Positions 54,226 to 62,518 of a stretch of 64,000 nucleotides of DNA are shown one piece after another. Origin of the DNA: Methanofollis fontis (GTDB taxonomy: Archaea; Halobacteriota; Methanomicrobia; Methanomicrobiales; Methanofollaceae); the NCBI RefSeq assembly GCF_004297185.1, contig NZ_PGCL01000002.1, positions 62,001-126,000 on the forward strand, in the 5' to 3' direction. Position 1 is the first letter of the stretch. Every line of letters begins with the position of its first letter. Position numbers and translations under genes: made by a program. Below the pieces are notes generated by a model. It saw nothing but the letters and a program-made list of their open reading frames with translations, did no database searches and was not told the DNA's origin.

Positions 54226-55044
54226 ATGAAACAGATCGCCCTCTACGGGAAGGGAGGTATTGGAAAATCCACCACATCGGCCAATCTTTCTGCCGCACTG
54301 GGTGAGAGCGGCCTTGACATCCTGCAGATCGGCTGCGATCCAAAGCATGACTCCACCAGGATGCTGATGCACGGCGAGTGGATTCCAACGGTGCTTGACC
54401 TTGTCCGGGAACGCGGTGATGCCGGGATCGCCGTCGATGAGGTGGTCTTCCGGGGGTATGCGGGAGTCCGGTGCGTCGAGGCGGGGGGGCCCGAACCCGG
54501 TATCGGGTGTGCCGGGCGCGGCATCATCGCCACCTTCCAGCTCCTTGAACGGCTTGGAGCACTGGATGGAGATGTGATCGTCTATGACGTCCTCGGCGAT
54601 GTGGTCTGTGGAGGGTTTGCGATGCCGATGCGGGAGGGCTACGCCGAAGAGGTCTACCTGGTCACCTCCGGCGAACTGATGGCGCTGTATGCGGCAAACA
54701 ATATTGCAAAGGCCATTACGCGTCTGTCTGCACGCTCCCGGAAGAAATGCGCCCTTGCCGGCGTCATCTGCAATTCCAAGAATATGGAGGGCGAAGAGGA
54801 CCTGGTGCGTGAGTTTGCGTCCATGATCAACTCCGAGATGGTCGCCTGTATCCCGCGCTCCCGCACCGTCACCCTTTCCGAACTCAACCGGCAGACCGTG
54901 ATCGAATATGCGCCCGAATCCGAACAGGCGGAGGTATATCGCAGACTCGCACGGACCGTTGTGGAGAATGACCGGACGTCGATACCGACCCCCCTCACGA
55001 TCGATGAACTCGAGGACCTTGCCCGACGATTCGTGCAGGTATGA
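54226..55044 (+). CDS. NifH-like reductase (Fe protein homologue)
   Basis: A 272-residue NifH-like ATPase. Walker A GKGGIGKS (residues 9-16), [11 protein letters not shown], and the cysteines that hold the bridging [4Fe-4S] cluster: C95 in GIGCAGRG and C128 in [13 protein letters not shown]. It is close to CfbC, the F430 reductase component, but its downstream partners are two component-1-like proteins instead of the single CfbD. It delivers low-potential electrons to them with ATP. The nifH of true nitrogen fixation lies in nif operons with nifDK, nifEN and nifB, none of which are here. Confidence 0.85.
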   Translation: MKQIALYGKGGIGKSTTSANLSAALGESGLDILQIGCDPKHDSTRMLMHGEWIPTVLDLVRERGDAGIAVDEVVFRGYAGVRCVEAGGPEPGIGCAGRGIIATFQLLERLGALDGDVIVYDVLGDVVCGGFAMPMREGYAEEVYLVTSGELMALYAANNIAKAITRLSARSRKKCALAGVICNSKNMEGEEDLVREFASMINSEMVACIPRSRTVTLSELNRQTVIEYAPESEQAEVYRRLARTVVENDRTSIPTPLTIDELEDLARRFVQV

Positions 55045-56044
55045 GGGCTGCACCCTCACCGGCGCACTCTCGGTGACCACACAGATACGGGATGCTGTGA
55101 CGGTCGTCCATGGGCCTGCCGGGTGTGCCCATCACAATTTTTCAATTCTTCATGCCATCTCAGCCGAACAGGAGAGACCCTTCCTTCCTCCCCTGGTGTC
55201 GACGGCCCTTGGAGAGAATGATGTGATATTTGGCGGCGAAGAACGACTGGGGGAGACACTCGATCGTGTGGCGCGGCAGGGACCGGCGGCGATCTTTGTG
55301 CTGAGCACCTGCATCACCGAGACGATCGGTGACGACTGCGGGGCAGTCTGCGGGGAGGAGCGGGGAGTTCCGGTGATCCCGGTGCCCTCCGCCGGTTTCT
55401 TCGGTGGTGCCTTCTCTGAGGGTCTGAACGGCGCGCTCTCCACAATCATCGGTCTCTGTGACGGCGAGATGGGCGAGGAGACGACCGTCAATATCATCGG
55501 TGAAAAAAATCTCGAGTTTGAGGTTGACCAGAATTATGCGGAGGTGGAGCGACTGCTCTCCCTGATCGGTGTCAGGGTGAACCTCAGGTTTGTGCGCAGC
55601 ATAGCGTTTGACGACCTCAAACGGGTCGGTGACGCACGCCTGAACATCCTGCGGGAACCTGCCCTCAGGGCTGCTGGTGATGAGCTGAAAGAGCGATTCG
55701 GGACACCATTTGTCGATTCTTTTCCAATCGGGCTTGAAGGGAGCATCGCCTTTCTGCAGGAGGTCGGCGATGCCCTCGGTGTCCCTGTAGATGATGCCGT
55801 CGAGGCCGAAACAGCACGGCAGACCGAGATGCTTGCGTCTTTTGAGGATATGCGGGGCATGAGCGTTTCGCCCGATTCGTTCAGCCTCGGTTCCCTGGAG
55901 TATGCACCGGTGCGTCGGGTGATGGATGCCCTCGACCTGCAGTCCGATTCAGGGGATCGCCGTCCCCTCCCCTACAGCCCGCCTGTCGGCACTGCCGGGA
56001 TCCGCCGGTTGCTCCACCGCTGGAGGAGGGGAAGCCGTGTCTGA
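55004..56044 (+). CDS. nitrogenase component-1-like protein, D-type
   Basis: A 346-residue protein from ATG 55004 (TTG 55019, after GAGGA, is an alternative), overlapping the NifH-like gene. Cluster-type cysteines C16 (EGCTLTGAL), C41 (HGPAGC) and C103 (STCITET) match the three Cys per subunit that hold a P-cluster or [4Fe-4S] cluster between two subunits. No Cys or His for an iron-molybdenum cofactor is apparent near the C-terminus. CfbD, as I recall it, has the N-terminal 'HPRPSPI' segment, which is absent here, and it works as a homodimer. The protein is shorter than NifD (about 480). Confidence 0.78.
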   Translation: MNSRTLPDDSCRYEGCTLTGALSVTTQIRDAVTVVHGPAGCAHHNFSILHAISAEQERPFLPPLVSTALGENDVIFGGEERLGETLDRVARQGPAAIFVLSTCITETIGDDCGAVCGEERGVPVIPVPSAGFFGGAFSEGLNGALSTIIGLCDGEMGEETTVNIIGEKNLEFEVDQNYAEVERLLSLIGVRVNLRFVRSIAFDDLKRVGDARLNILREPALRAAGDELKERFGTPFVDSFPIGLEGSIAFLQEVGDALGVPVDDAVEAETARQTEMLASFEDMRGMSVSPDSFSLGSLEYAPVRRVMDALDLQSDSGDRRPLPYSPPVGTAGIRRLLHRWRRGSRV

Positions 56045-57140
56045 GCATCTGTGCGCCGATCCCCTCTGGCCCTGCGCCATGTGCGGGGCGGTCTCGTGCC
56101 TCTCAGGATTTGAAGGTCTGGAGGTCGTGATCCATGGCTCTTCGGGCTGCTATTTCTATCCTGCCTCCCTGATTGGACGGCCGATCCATTCCACCCTGCT
56201 GATCGAAGAGGAGGTGATCTTTGGTTCGGCCGAGCGGTTGCGTCTGACGGTGGAGGGTGTGGGGGCATCGGGACAACCCATTGCGGTTGTGCAGACCTGC
56301 GTTCCGGCGGTCACCGGCGAAGATTTCGGGGCAATGCTCGACGGCGGGCAGGTCCTTCTCGTCGACAGTCCGGGTTTTGCCGGCGGCATGGAAGAGGGCT
56401 ACCGGCGGGCAATCGAGGCGCTTGAACCCCGTGTCGATCCCGATCAGACTGGGGTCACCATCGACGGTCTCAACCCGATGGACCCCTTCTGGCGGGGAAA
56501 CCTTCTCGAGGCCGAACGGCTGATCCGTCGGGCGGGGGGGCGAGTGGCAACGGCGATCGCTGCAGATCGATTTGAAACCCTTAAACACTGTGGACAATAC
56601 GTGGTATCCACAAATCCAGGGCTTTCCTGTGGGATCGGGGAATCTGCCGGCAATCTGCTCGGCCTGGGTGCGACCATTGCCGCTTTCTGCTGCCTTGCTG
56701 ATCGGAACGAACTCGATGCATCCCCGATCATACAAGAGGCGGAAGAGGCAGGAGGGCGTATCGAGCGCGCCTGCGACAAATATCTCTCCAGATCGGATCC
56801 GCCGTCCGTGGCGATCTTTGCGGAGGAGGCATATGCGGGGTATGCGGCCGACACCCTCAGGCGCTATCTTGATGCGGAGATCGTCGTGTGCGCACCCAGG
56901 ACCGGACCGGATGCGGTCACCTCCCTTGCAGAGGTCAGGGAACTGATCGACGATGGACAACCCGACCTGATCCTGGGATCCACCTATGAGCAGGCGGCGG
57001 CGCCGGGGATCCCCTATGTCCCCCTCACCTTCCCGCAACGCGGTCGTATCCGTCTCCATGCCCGCCCGATCGTCGGGATCGAGGGAACCCTCTCCCTGAT
57101 GGACGATGTGCTCACTGCCTGCGGTGGCAGGGGTTCATGA
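56037..57140 (+). CDS. nitrogenase component-1-like protein, K/E-type
   Basis: A 367-residue second component-1-like protein from GTG 56037 with an excellent GGAGGAGGGG ribosome binding site, overlapping the D-type gene by 8 bases. Cysteines C13/C16/C21 (PCAMCGAVSC), C38 (HGSSGC) and C88 (VQTCVPA) fit a subunit that shares a cluster with the D-type partner. Later parts (NPGLSCGIGESAGNLLG, FAEEAYAGYAADTLRRYL) are typical of the Rossmann-like domains of this superfamily. A D2K2 heterotetramer is the natural inference. The stop codon abuts that of the convergent ECF operon. Confidence 0.76.
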   Translation: MSEHLCADPLWPCAMCGAVSCLSGFEGLEVVIHGSSGCYFYPASLIGRPIHSTLLIEEEVIFGSAERLRLTVEGVGASGQPIAVVQTCVPAVTGEDFGAMLDGGQVLLVDSPGFAGGMEEGYRRAIEALEPRVDPDQTGVTIDGLNPMDPFWRGNLLEAERLIRRAGGRVATAIAADRFETLKHCGQYVVSTNPGLSCGIGESAGNLLGLGATIAAFCCLADRNELDASPIIQEAEEAGGRIERACDKYLSRSDPPSVAIFAEEAYAGYAADTLRRYLDAEIVVCAPRTGPDAVTSLAEVRELIDDGQPDLILGSTYEQAAAPGIPYVPLTFPQRGRIRLHARPIVGIEGTLSLMDDVLTACGGRGS

Positions 57141-57920
57141 GAGCAGGAGGACGAGCGGCACACATGCCATCACGAGGACGAGGAGCACAATATCCTCCCT
57201 TCCAAACGGATGCGTCTTCCAGCATGTCACCCTGCTGCTGCAGCCAAAACCCCGGCATTGCATCGCCTCCGACACCTGTTTTGCACGTGAGAGTACGGTG
57301 ACGGTTGCCGGGATAAATAGCGCCATCATTTTATGCCGGTTGTGTACGATGGTGCCCCGGTCGAATTCGAGTGCCCGAGATCTCTGGGCGTCCATTATTG
57401 CCTCAATATCACTTGAAAGTGCTGAGATCGACCTGAGAGCGTAGCCGAGAGAGAAAGCAAGGGTATTGGGGAGGCCGATTGCCCTGAGGCTCCCGACAAA
57501 ATCCGAGTAGGGCGTTGTCATCATGAAGAGGACCGATGCCCCGCCGATCAGGAGGAGTCGCAACCCCATTGCGATCGAGAAGAGGAGGCCGTCGGTCGAG
57601 AGTGTCGGGTGGAGTAACCAGATTTCCGCCGAAAACCAGATTGTCCCGCCGACAACACGCGAGAAAAAGGCATCGATGACGAGAATGAAGATCAGGAGGG
57701 GGATAAAAAGGCGCATCGCCCGGATAAACGGTCTGAAGAGATCGCATGCGAGTGCGGCAGTGGTTACAAGGGCAAGCATGAGGGCGAGGGGGAGGGGCTG
57801 CTGTGTGAGCAGGGCGGCGGCGCTGAGGATGATCAGGGCGGCCGCCTTTGTCACAGGGTTCAGGCGGTGGAGATAGGATGAACCGCTGATATAGCGGATA
57901 CCCCCTGAGCGGTGCTTCAT
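57135..57920 (-). CDS. ECF transporter T component (CbiQ-like)
   Basis: The 261-residue membrane protein has about five to six hydrophobic segments and the coupling motif region MDAQRSRALEFDR followed by the second A-R-G-like QVSEAMQCRGFG, which contact the ATPase. These are the T components of energy-coupling-factor vitamin or metal importers. It overlaps the ATPase gene by 4 bases upstream and its stop meets the stop of the K-type gene in TCATGA (57135-57140). Confidence 0.85.
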   Translation of the reverse strand: MKHRSGGIRYISGSSYLHRLNPVTKAAALIILSAAALLTQQPLPLALMLALVTTAALACDLFRPFIRAMRLFIPLLIFILVIDAFFSRVVGGTIWFSAEIWLLHPTLSTDGLLFSIAMGLRLLLIGGASVLFMMTTPYSDFVGSLRAIGLPNTLAFSLGYALRSISALSSDIEAIMDAQRSRALEFDRGTIVHNRHKMMALFIPATVTVLSRAKQVSEAMQCRGFGCSSRVTCWKTHPFGREDIVLLVLVMACVPLVLLLS

Positions 57921-59359
57921 GGTCCTTCCCCCCGCAGGAGTCGCCCGCCCTGGAGAGTCACAACTCTCCCGCCGGTCAGGGTGATGAAGTCCGGATCATG
58001 TGTGGCGATGAGCACGGCGGCGCCATGTGCCGAGCGCTCCCTGAGCACCGCCGCAAGGTCGGTCTTTCTCCGGACGTCGAGCCCGAGCGTCGGTTCGTCA
58101 AGGATGATGATCGGTGTGTCCATGGCGAGGATGGAGGCGATGGCGAGGCGCTGTTTTTCGCCCACGGAGAGGGAGAGGGGAGGGGCGTCGGGCCCGATCG
58201 CCAGGAGATCGAGCGCCCGGATCAGGTGTTTGATGCTCCGTTCAATCCTGCCGGGTTCATGATCCAGGTTCCCGGGGCCGAAGGCGATCTCCTCCCGGAC
58301 CGTCTCGGCGAAGAGGTGGGTGTCGGCGTGCTGGGGGAGAAAACCGACTGATGAGGCGACTTCCGCCACCGAACGCGTCCCGATCGGTCTGCCCCTGACA
58401 TTCACTTCGCCGCTGTCAGGGCGGAGAAGACCGTTCGCACACCGCAACAGCGTGGTCTTCCCGGAACCATTGGGTCCGGTGAGAAAGACGATCTCTCCGG
58501 CATGGACAGAGAGACTGACCGAATCGAGGACGGGTTCCTCTCTCCCCGGTCGGCAGACGGTGATCTCTTTGAAGGTGATGGCGGGTGTCGTGCCGGGGGA
58601 GATCAGGGGCCCTTCCATCCCTGCCGAGTGTCCGGGTGCAGCGGCATACCCCTCCGCCGGACCGTCGTAGATCATTTTCCCGTCATGGAGGGCGATGACG
58701 CGGGTGCACGACGGCAGAACCGTGCCGATACGGTGTTCGGCGAGGATCACCGTCAGGCCCCGCTCCTGGTTCAGGCGTGCGAGCGTGTTGAGGAGGTGTT
58801 GTGCCGTTTCTGCGTCGATGCCGGAGACCGGTTCGTCGAGGAGAAGCACTGCGGGCTCCATCGAGAGCACAGCGGCGATGGCAAGGCGCTGCCGCTCGCC
58901 CCACGAGAGGGCGTCTGTCTCCCGGTTGATGAGATGGGCGATGTCGACTGCCGACATGGCATGCTCCACCCGCGCCGTGATCTCGTCGGGTGGGATGCCG
59001 CACTGTTCCGGGCCGAAGGCGATCTCGCTCTCGACATCGGTGCAGAAGAGCTGGTAGTCGGGGTTCTGGAAGACCGTGCCGACCTGTTGGGCGATCTCGC
59101 AGACCTGATGTTCCCGCGTATCCATGCCGACGACGCTCACGCGCCCTGCCATTGCACCGTCATGGGAATGCGGGATGAGACCGTTGATGCAGCGCAGGAG
59201 GGTGGATTTGCCCGACCCTGACGCCCCTGCAAGCAGAACGAATTCGCCTCGCCGGATGGAGAATGTGAGATCGTCGAGGACCGTCGCCCTCTCCACCCGC
59301 CGCCCGCCCCCATAGGAGACGGTGAGGTGGTCTGCCGCCACGACAGGGTCAGGTCTCAT
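57917..59359 (-). CDS. fused duplicated ECF ATPase (A1-A2)
   Basis: A 480-residue fusion of two ABC ATPase domains: Walker A GASGSGKST (about 40-48) and GPNGSGKTT (about 290-298), signatures LSWGERQRLAIAAVL and LSVGEKQRLAIASIL, and Walker B ILLLDEPVSGID-like (VLLLDEPVSGID) and IIILDEPTLGLD. ECF systems usually encode EcfA and EcfA' separately; here one chain carries both. It overlaps the S-component gene by 11 bases and the T gene by 4, so one operon. It powers import of the S-component substrate. Confidence 0.88.
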   Translation of the reverse strand: MRPDPVVAADHLTVSYGGGRRVERATVLDDLTFSIRRGEFVLLAGASGSGKSTLLRCINGLIPHSHDGAMAGRVSVVGMDTREHQVCEIAQQVGTVFQNPDYQLFCTDVESEIAFGPEQCGIPPDEITARVEHAMSAVDIAHLINRETDALSWGERQRLAIAAVLSMEPAVLLLDEPVSGIDAETAQHLLNTLARLNQERGLTVILAEHRIGTVLPSCTRVIALHDGKMIYDGPAEGYAAAPGHSAGMEGPLISPGTTPAITFKEITVCRPGREEPVLDSVSLSVHAGEIVFLTGPNGSGKTTLLRCANGLLRPDSGEVNVRGRPIGTRSVAEVASSVGFLPQHADTHLFAETVREEIAFGPGNLDHEPGRIERSIKHLIRALDLLAIGPDAPPLSLSVGEKQRLAIASILAMDTPIIILDEPTLGLDVRRKTDLAAVLRERSAHGAAVLIATHDPDFITLTGGRVVTLQGGRLLRGEGP

Positions 59360-59894
59360 TGGTTCCGATCACTCCGGCCCTCATCAGGCGGGCAAGAACC
59401 AGTGCACCGATCACACCGCCGATCCCGCCGAAGATCAGATGCGTCACCGAGGAGATGCCGATGCCGAGGAGGATGAAGGTTGCGGGAACACCGAGGAGAA
59501 GGTGGACGGCATAGTTCACCGACATCTTGACGATGCTCCCCGCACCACCGGCAATGAACCCGACCACCGGGTGGTCCATGCGGTGTGAGAAGGCGACACC
59601 AACGATATCGATCGTCACGCCCATCGCAAGGAACTTCAGGATGTCAAAGATGTGATAGGCTTCAAAACCGAAGAACGAAGCCAGCAGGCCGGAAATAAGT
59701 CCGATATACGCGCCCGCTCCCGCTTTCCGTACAACACCGCACCCGAACACGAACGGAACAGCGACGAGCAGATACGAGTGGCCCGGAAGATGGAGGGAGA
59801 GGTTGACGAAGGTCTTTGCCACAAAAACCAGGGCGCCGCAGAGTGAGAGGATGGCGGTCTGATAGAGGGTAAAATACGGTTTTCTCATCTCCAT
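59349..59894 (-). CDS. ECF transporter S component, substrate unknown
   Basis: A 181-residue membrane protein with five to six hydrophobic segments (AILSLCGALVFVAKTFVNL; YLLVAVPFVFGCGVV; GAYIGLISGLLASFFGF; IGGVIGALVLARLM) typical of ECF S components, which bind the substrate. The family cannot be told from sequence reading; it is not the CbiM/NikM nickel-cobalt type because the N-terminal His-rich start is missing. ATG 59888 would give an ATGA overlap with the preceding gene; 59894 is two codons earlier. Its placement suggests the operon imports the substrate or cofactor of the nitrogenase-like enzyme (inference). Confidence 0.75.
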   Translation of the reverse strand: MEMRKPYFTLYQTAILSLCGALVFVAKTFVNLSLHLPGHSYLLVAVPFVFGCGVVRKAGAGAYIGLISGLLASFFGFEAYHIFDILKFLAMGVTIDIVGVAFSHRMDHPVVGFIAGGAGSIVKMSVNYAVHLLLGVPATFILLGIGISSVTHLIFGGIGGVIGALVLARLMRAGVIGTNET

Positions 59895-60700
59895 CCAGCC
59901 GCCTCCGCAGGTTCGGTGTGTATCCACAGCGAGAAGGAGTCGGGCTGTGGTTGATCGACCGCCACGCAGAGGCAGACGCTTCCCACCTCGCTGCCGCCGG
60001 TATGGGTGATAAAAAATCGTCCGGAGGGTGGGGCGTCGGTGACGATCTCGCCCTTCCAGTGTGCGAGATCAGAGGTGATGTGGATGGCGTCCTCGCCGCT
60101 CCCGACGAGCGGGAACCAGAAGGTCATGACGCCGGTGGTGATCTCGTCTGGCCCGAGGCCCATGGTGTTGGCAAGTCGCACCCGCACCGGGAAGGTGTTC
60201 TGGAGCACGGAGACCTGCGGCATCACCTCGCCTGCCGGTGCATCGCCCCGGACGGTCCAGCCGCAGGCGCCATAGCCCTCCTGTCTGGAGGTCCAGGATT
60301 TCCCGAATCCGGCACGCGTGCCGTAGAGGTAGAAGGCGGCGGTGCCTGAGAGGTTCTGGAAGGCGTAGTCCACCGCCACCGAGCGCTGCCTGAAGAGGGC
60401 GGGGTTGCCGCCCTGCGGTGTGTCGTTGAGCATCACAAAGGCAAGGTACCACAGGGTGCCGTTGTCTGTCTCCGGTATGGTGTTCAGGGAGAGGGGTTTG
60501 GCATAGGGCCGGTAGTCCTGTGGGCCGTAGAGAAAGGCGACTGCAGTCAGGGTGATCTCAGAATGAGGGATGGGGGACGCCACCTCCTCTCCGGTGATGG
60601 CCATGACCTCACGTTCGGCGATCCCCTGTGCGATCATGGCGGCGGCAACTGCAAGGATCAGAAGGGCAACCGCAATCGCCGCCTTCCGTTCAAAATCCAT
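59885..60700 (-). CDS. membrane-anchored exported protein, unknown
   Basis: A 271-residue protein with one N-terminal hydrophobic segment (AAIAVALLILAVAAAMIAQG, residues about 7-26) and then a soluble outer domain rich in beta-strand patterns (LWYLAFVMLNDTPQG, AAFYLYGTRAGFGKSW, RVRLANTMGLGPDEITTG). A late CLCV pair is the only cysteine cluster. No family is recognised. It lies between the TiaS-like and S-component genes (1 base upstream, overlapping downstream), so it is a likely extracytoplasmic partner of the ECF importer, perhaps binding the substrate. Confidence 0.6.
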   Translation of the reverse strand: MDFERKAAIAVALLILAVAAAMIAQGIAEREVMAITGEEVASPIPHSEITLTAVAFLYGPQDYRPYAKPLSLNTIPETDNGTLWYLAFVMLNDTPQGGNPALFRQRSVAVDYAFQNLSGTAAFYLYGTRAGFGKSWTSRQEGYGACGWTVRGDAPAGEVMPQVSVLQNTFPVRVRLANTMGLGPDEITTGVMTFWFPLVGSGEDAIHITSDLAHWKGEIVTDAPPSGRFFITHTGGSEVGSVCLCVAVDQPQPDSFSLWIHTEPAEAAGWR

Positions 60701-60701
60701 C

Positions 60702-61406
60702 TCAGTCCCGTTTCACGGCAACCATCCGGCCGTCGATCTCCTCAACAAACAGAACAGTCTTCCCGCCTACAGGACAGGGTTTCACCGATTTGCCGGTTTC
60801 TGCCTCGATGGTCCCACTGAGGACCGGTCTTCCGTCAAGGGTATGGATGCAGTCGATGCCGGCGGCGAGGAGTGCCGTTGCCTCGGCAGGGCCGGTGATG
60901 CTCCGAATGCCGCCAATCTGGAGGAAACGTCCGTCGTTCCCTGCGTGTGCAAGACCGAGACCTGCCATGCAACCGATGACCCCATCTTCTGTTCCTCCCA
61001 GTCCTTCCAGCATGATGCCGAGGTTTTCCGCCAGTGAACGCGCCTTTGTCTGCGTGAGCACCGTGGATTTTGCATCTTTGCCGAAGGCCATCAGCGAGGG
61101 GGTAATGCGCCCCTCGGCGGCGACGGCAAGGCCTGGATCACTCCCTTCGATAAAGTCGTCGAGCATCATCTCTCGCACCGTTCCGAAGATGGAACGAACA
61201 TTGTTTTCACCTGCATCACGCAGGTGGATGACGGCACACGAGTTGTGCGAGGTGTAGGGGATGGCCTCGTTGACATAGAGCTGGTGACGGGTGACGCCGA
61301 AGACGTCGTATTCCCGGGCAAGTGCGGCGGCGACTGCACGCGCCAGACGCCCTGTGCCACGGGAATTCAGGTTATCGGTATCGTCCATCGATACATAGAC
61401 GGTCAT
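60702..61406 (-). CDS. TiaS N-terminal-like protein
   Basis: A 234-residue protein beginning MTVYVSMDDTDNLNSRGTGR, the acidic DDTD nucleotide-binding start seen in archaeal TiaS (the enzyme that adds agmatine to tRNA-Ile), but lacking TiaS's long C-terminal RNA-binding part. HNSCAVIHLRDAGENNVRS, GKDAKSTVLTQTKARSLAE and GLGGTEDGVIGCMAGLGLAH suggest a kinase- or ATP-using domain of its own. It is the first gene of the ECF operon. A TATA-like CTTTTATTCA about 30 bases upstream gives a near-leaderless start. The substrate is unknown. Confidence 0.65.
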   Translation of the reverse strand: MTVYVSMDDTDNLNSRGTGRLARAVAAALAREYDVFGVTRHQLYVNEAIPYTSHNSCAVIHLRDAGENNVRSIFGTVREMMLDDFIEGSDPGLAVAAEGRITPSLMAFGKDAKSTVLTQTKARSLAENLGIMLEGLGGTEDGVIGCMAGLGLAHAGNDGRFLQIGGIRSITGPAEATALLAAGIDCIHTLDGRPVLSGTIEAETGKSVKPCPVGGKTVLFVEEIDGRMVAVKRD

Positions 61407-62058
61407 AGAGATCTGATCTACTCCTTGTCGGGCATTGAATAAAAGGATGCGGAAATGATCGCAAAATAACGGCGGCAACTCCTGAAATCCGGTCATATGG
61501 AAATGGTTGAGTTAATGATTTGTAGTTACCATCCTCCCCCCATCCGTCGATGAGCGGGCGCGGCCGTCCGGTCGGGTGACGGGTATGGGGAAGGTCGACC
61601 ATGCCGAAACTATTATATTGTGTGGGATCATTAACAATAATTGGTTGATTAACCTGGAATGTTAATCAACAAATATGTACTGGCAGACCACACCATCGGT
61701 TGCACATCGGGCACATGTGCGTATCGGGGGATCTGGGGGCACACTCTCTCCATCATGTTGTCGGTTGAAGGGCAGAAACGGGCCTGTTCGGTCTGTTCCA
61801 TGGCGTTTCGCTGCACTGCACACATACCCTCACACCGGGAAAAACGTTTCACCCACCACCTTCCTGCTTTCGGATGATCCCCCTTTTTCTTTCTGTGAAT
61901 GTGCCCGCAAAGACGCTTGATTGAGACTTTTCAGGGCTCTATGGCATTATGGCAGCATTCAATCCCTGCAGGCGCCTCATATCAACACCCACAAATACTA
62001 TCGTTCTCAATCAGTGCACATGGTTATTTCCGCCTGCCCGAACAATCAGGAGATCACC
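61407..62058. other. 650-base interval without a supported gene
   Basis: Frames seen here (for example from 61659) are short and not protein-like. The interval holds the ECF operon promoter at its left end, the inverted repeat at 61644-61670 with a nearby TTAACAATAATTGG, and otherwise nothing that I can assign. Confidence 0.4.
61644..61670. promoter_or_regulatory. inverted repeat with GATTAAC half-sites
   Basis: GTTGATTAAC (61644-61653) and GTTAATCAAC (61661-61670) are perfect 10-base inverted arms around a 7-base spacer. The half-site GATTAAC is shared with the 18-bp palindrome at 43603-43620 and with two further single sites at 62373-62379 and 62461-62467. Confidence 0.5.
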
Positions 62059-62163
62059 ATGTCCGTTCCAGATTCCACGCCGCCGTCAGCCTGTACGTCT
62101 GCACTCATCGTCATCCTCATCCTCATGGCGGTCACCTGCATCTTGCCGGGGATCCCCGCCTGA
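62059..62163 (+). CDS. 34-residue hydrophobic peptide gene
   Basis: MSVPDSTPPSACTSALIVIL and a membrane-like tail (IVILILMAVTCILPGIPA). AGGAGATCACC before the ATG is a good ribosome binding site, the main reason to call it a gene. It would be a single-pass membrane peptide of unknown role; chance cannot be excluded. Confidence 0.4.
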   Translation: MSVPDSTPPSACTSALIVILILMAVTCILPGIPA

Positions 62164-62340
62164 GGGGTTCATCTCACCACCAGAACCCTCTCTCCGCTTC
62201 ATCGATCTCACCGTCTGCGCTCTCTGTGCCAATGCTCTGTTCTCCGTTTTTATGATTGTTAGTAATTTGGATGTTTAATGCCGGATTCTTCAATATTTGA
62301 GGCCGTATAATTCTGCTTTTCTCTTTATCGTCCATTAAAA

Positions 62341-62440
62341 TTAACGGCGTTAAAATCGGGTCAATTTAATCCGATTAACAGGCGGATAAATAATAAATCA
62401 TATATTCTGCGGGTCAGATCTAAATCTGTTATTTATTATT
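62341..62440. promoter_or_regulatory. operator-rich AT region upstream of the surface protein gene
   Basis: The 355-base interval before the surface protein gene is AT-rich and holds TTAACG-G-CGTTAA (62341-62353), GATTAAC at 62373-62379 and 62461-62467, and inverted arms AATAATAAAT (62389-62398) and ATTTATTATT (62431-62440) with an inner CAGAT-CTAA-ATCTG hairpin (62415-62428). No coding frame is seen. It looks like a multi-site regulatory region. Confidence 0.45.
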
Positions 62441-62518
62441 CGGCGGAGTTAAGTTGATCAGATTAACAATTTCTGTTACAGATCTCGCTTTTTCCCGAAA
62501 TAGTAGGTGAATGCGTAC

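Noticed and set aside
54226-56044. CfbC/CfbD F430 reductase
   Set aside because: The NifH-like protein is close to CfbC, but the D-type protein lacks the CfbD N-terminal segment and has a second component-1-like partner, so this name was not used. It cannot be excluded without a tree.
54226-57140. true nitrogen-fixation operon
   Set aside because: There is no nifB, nifEN or cofactor-binding Cys/His, and the component-1-like proteins are shorter than NifD/NifK.
61659-61877. 72-residue frame with several Cys and His
   Set aside because: No domain pattern, no ribosome binding site, and it starts inside the inverted repeat.
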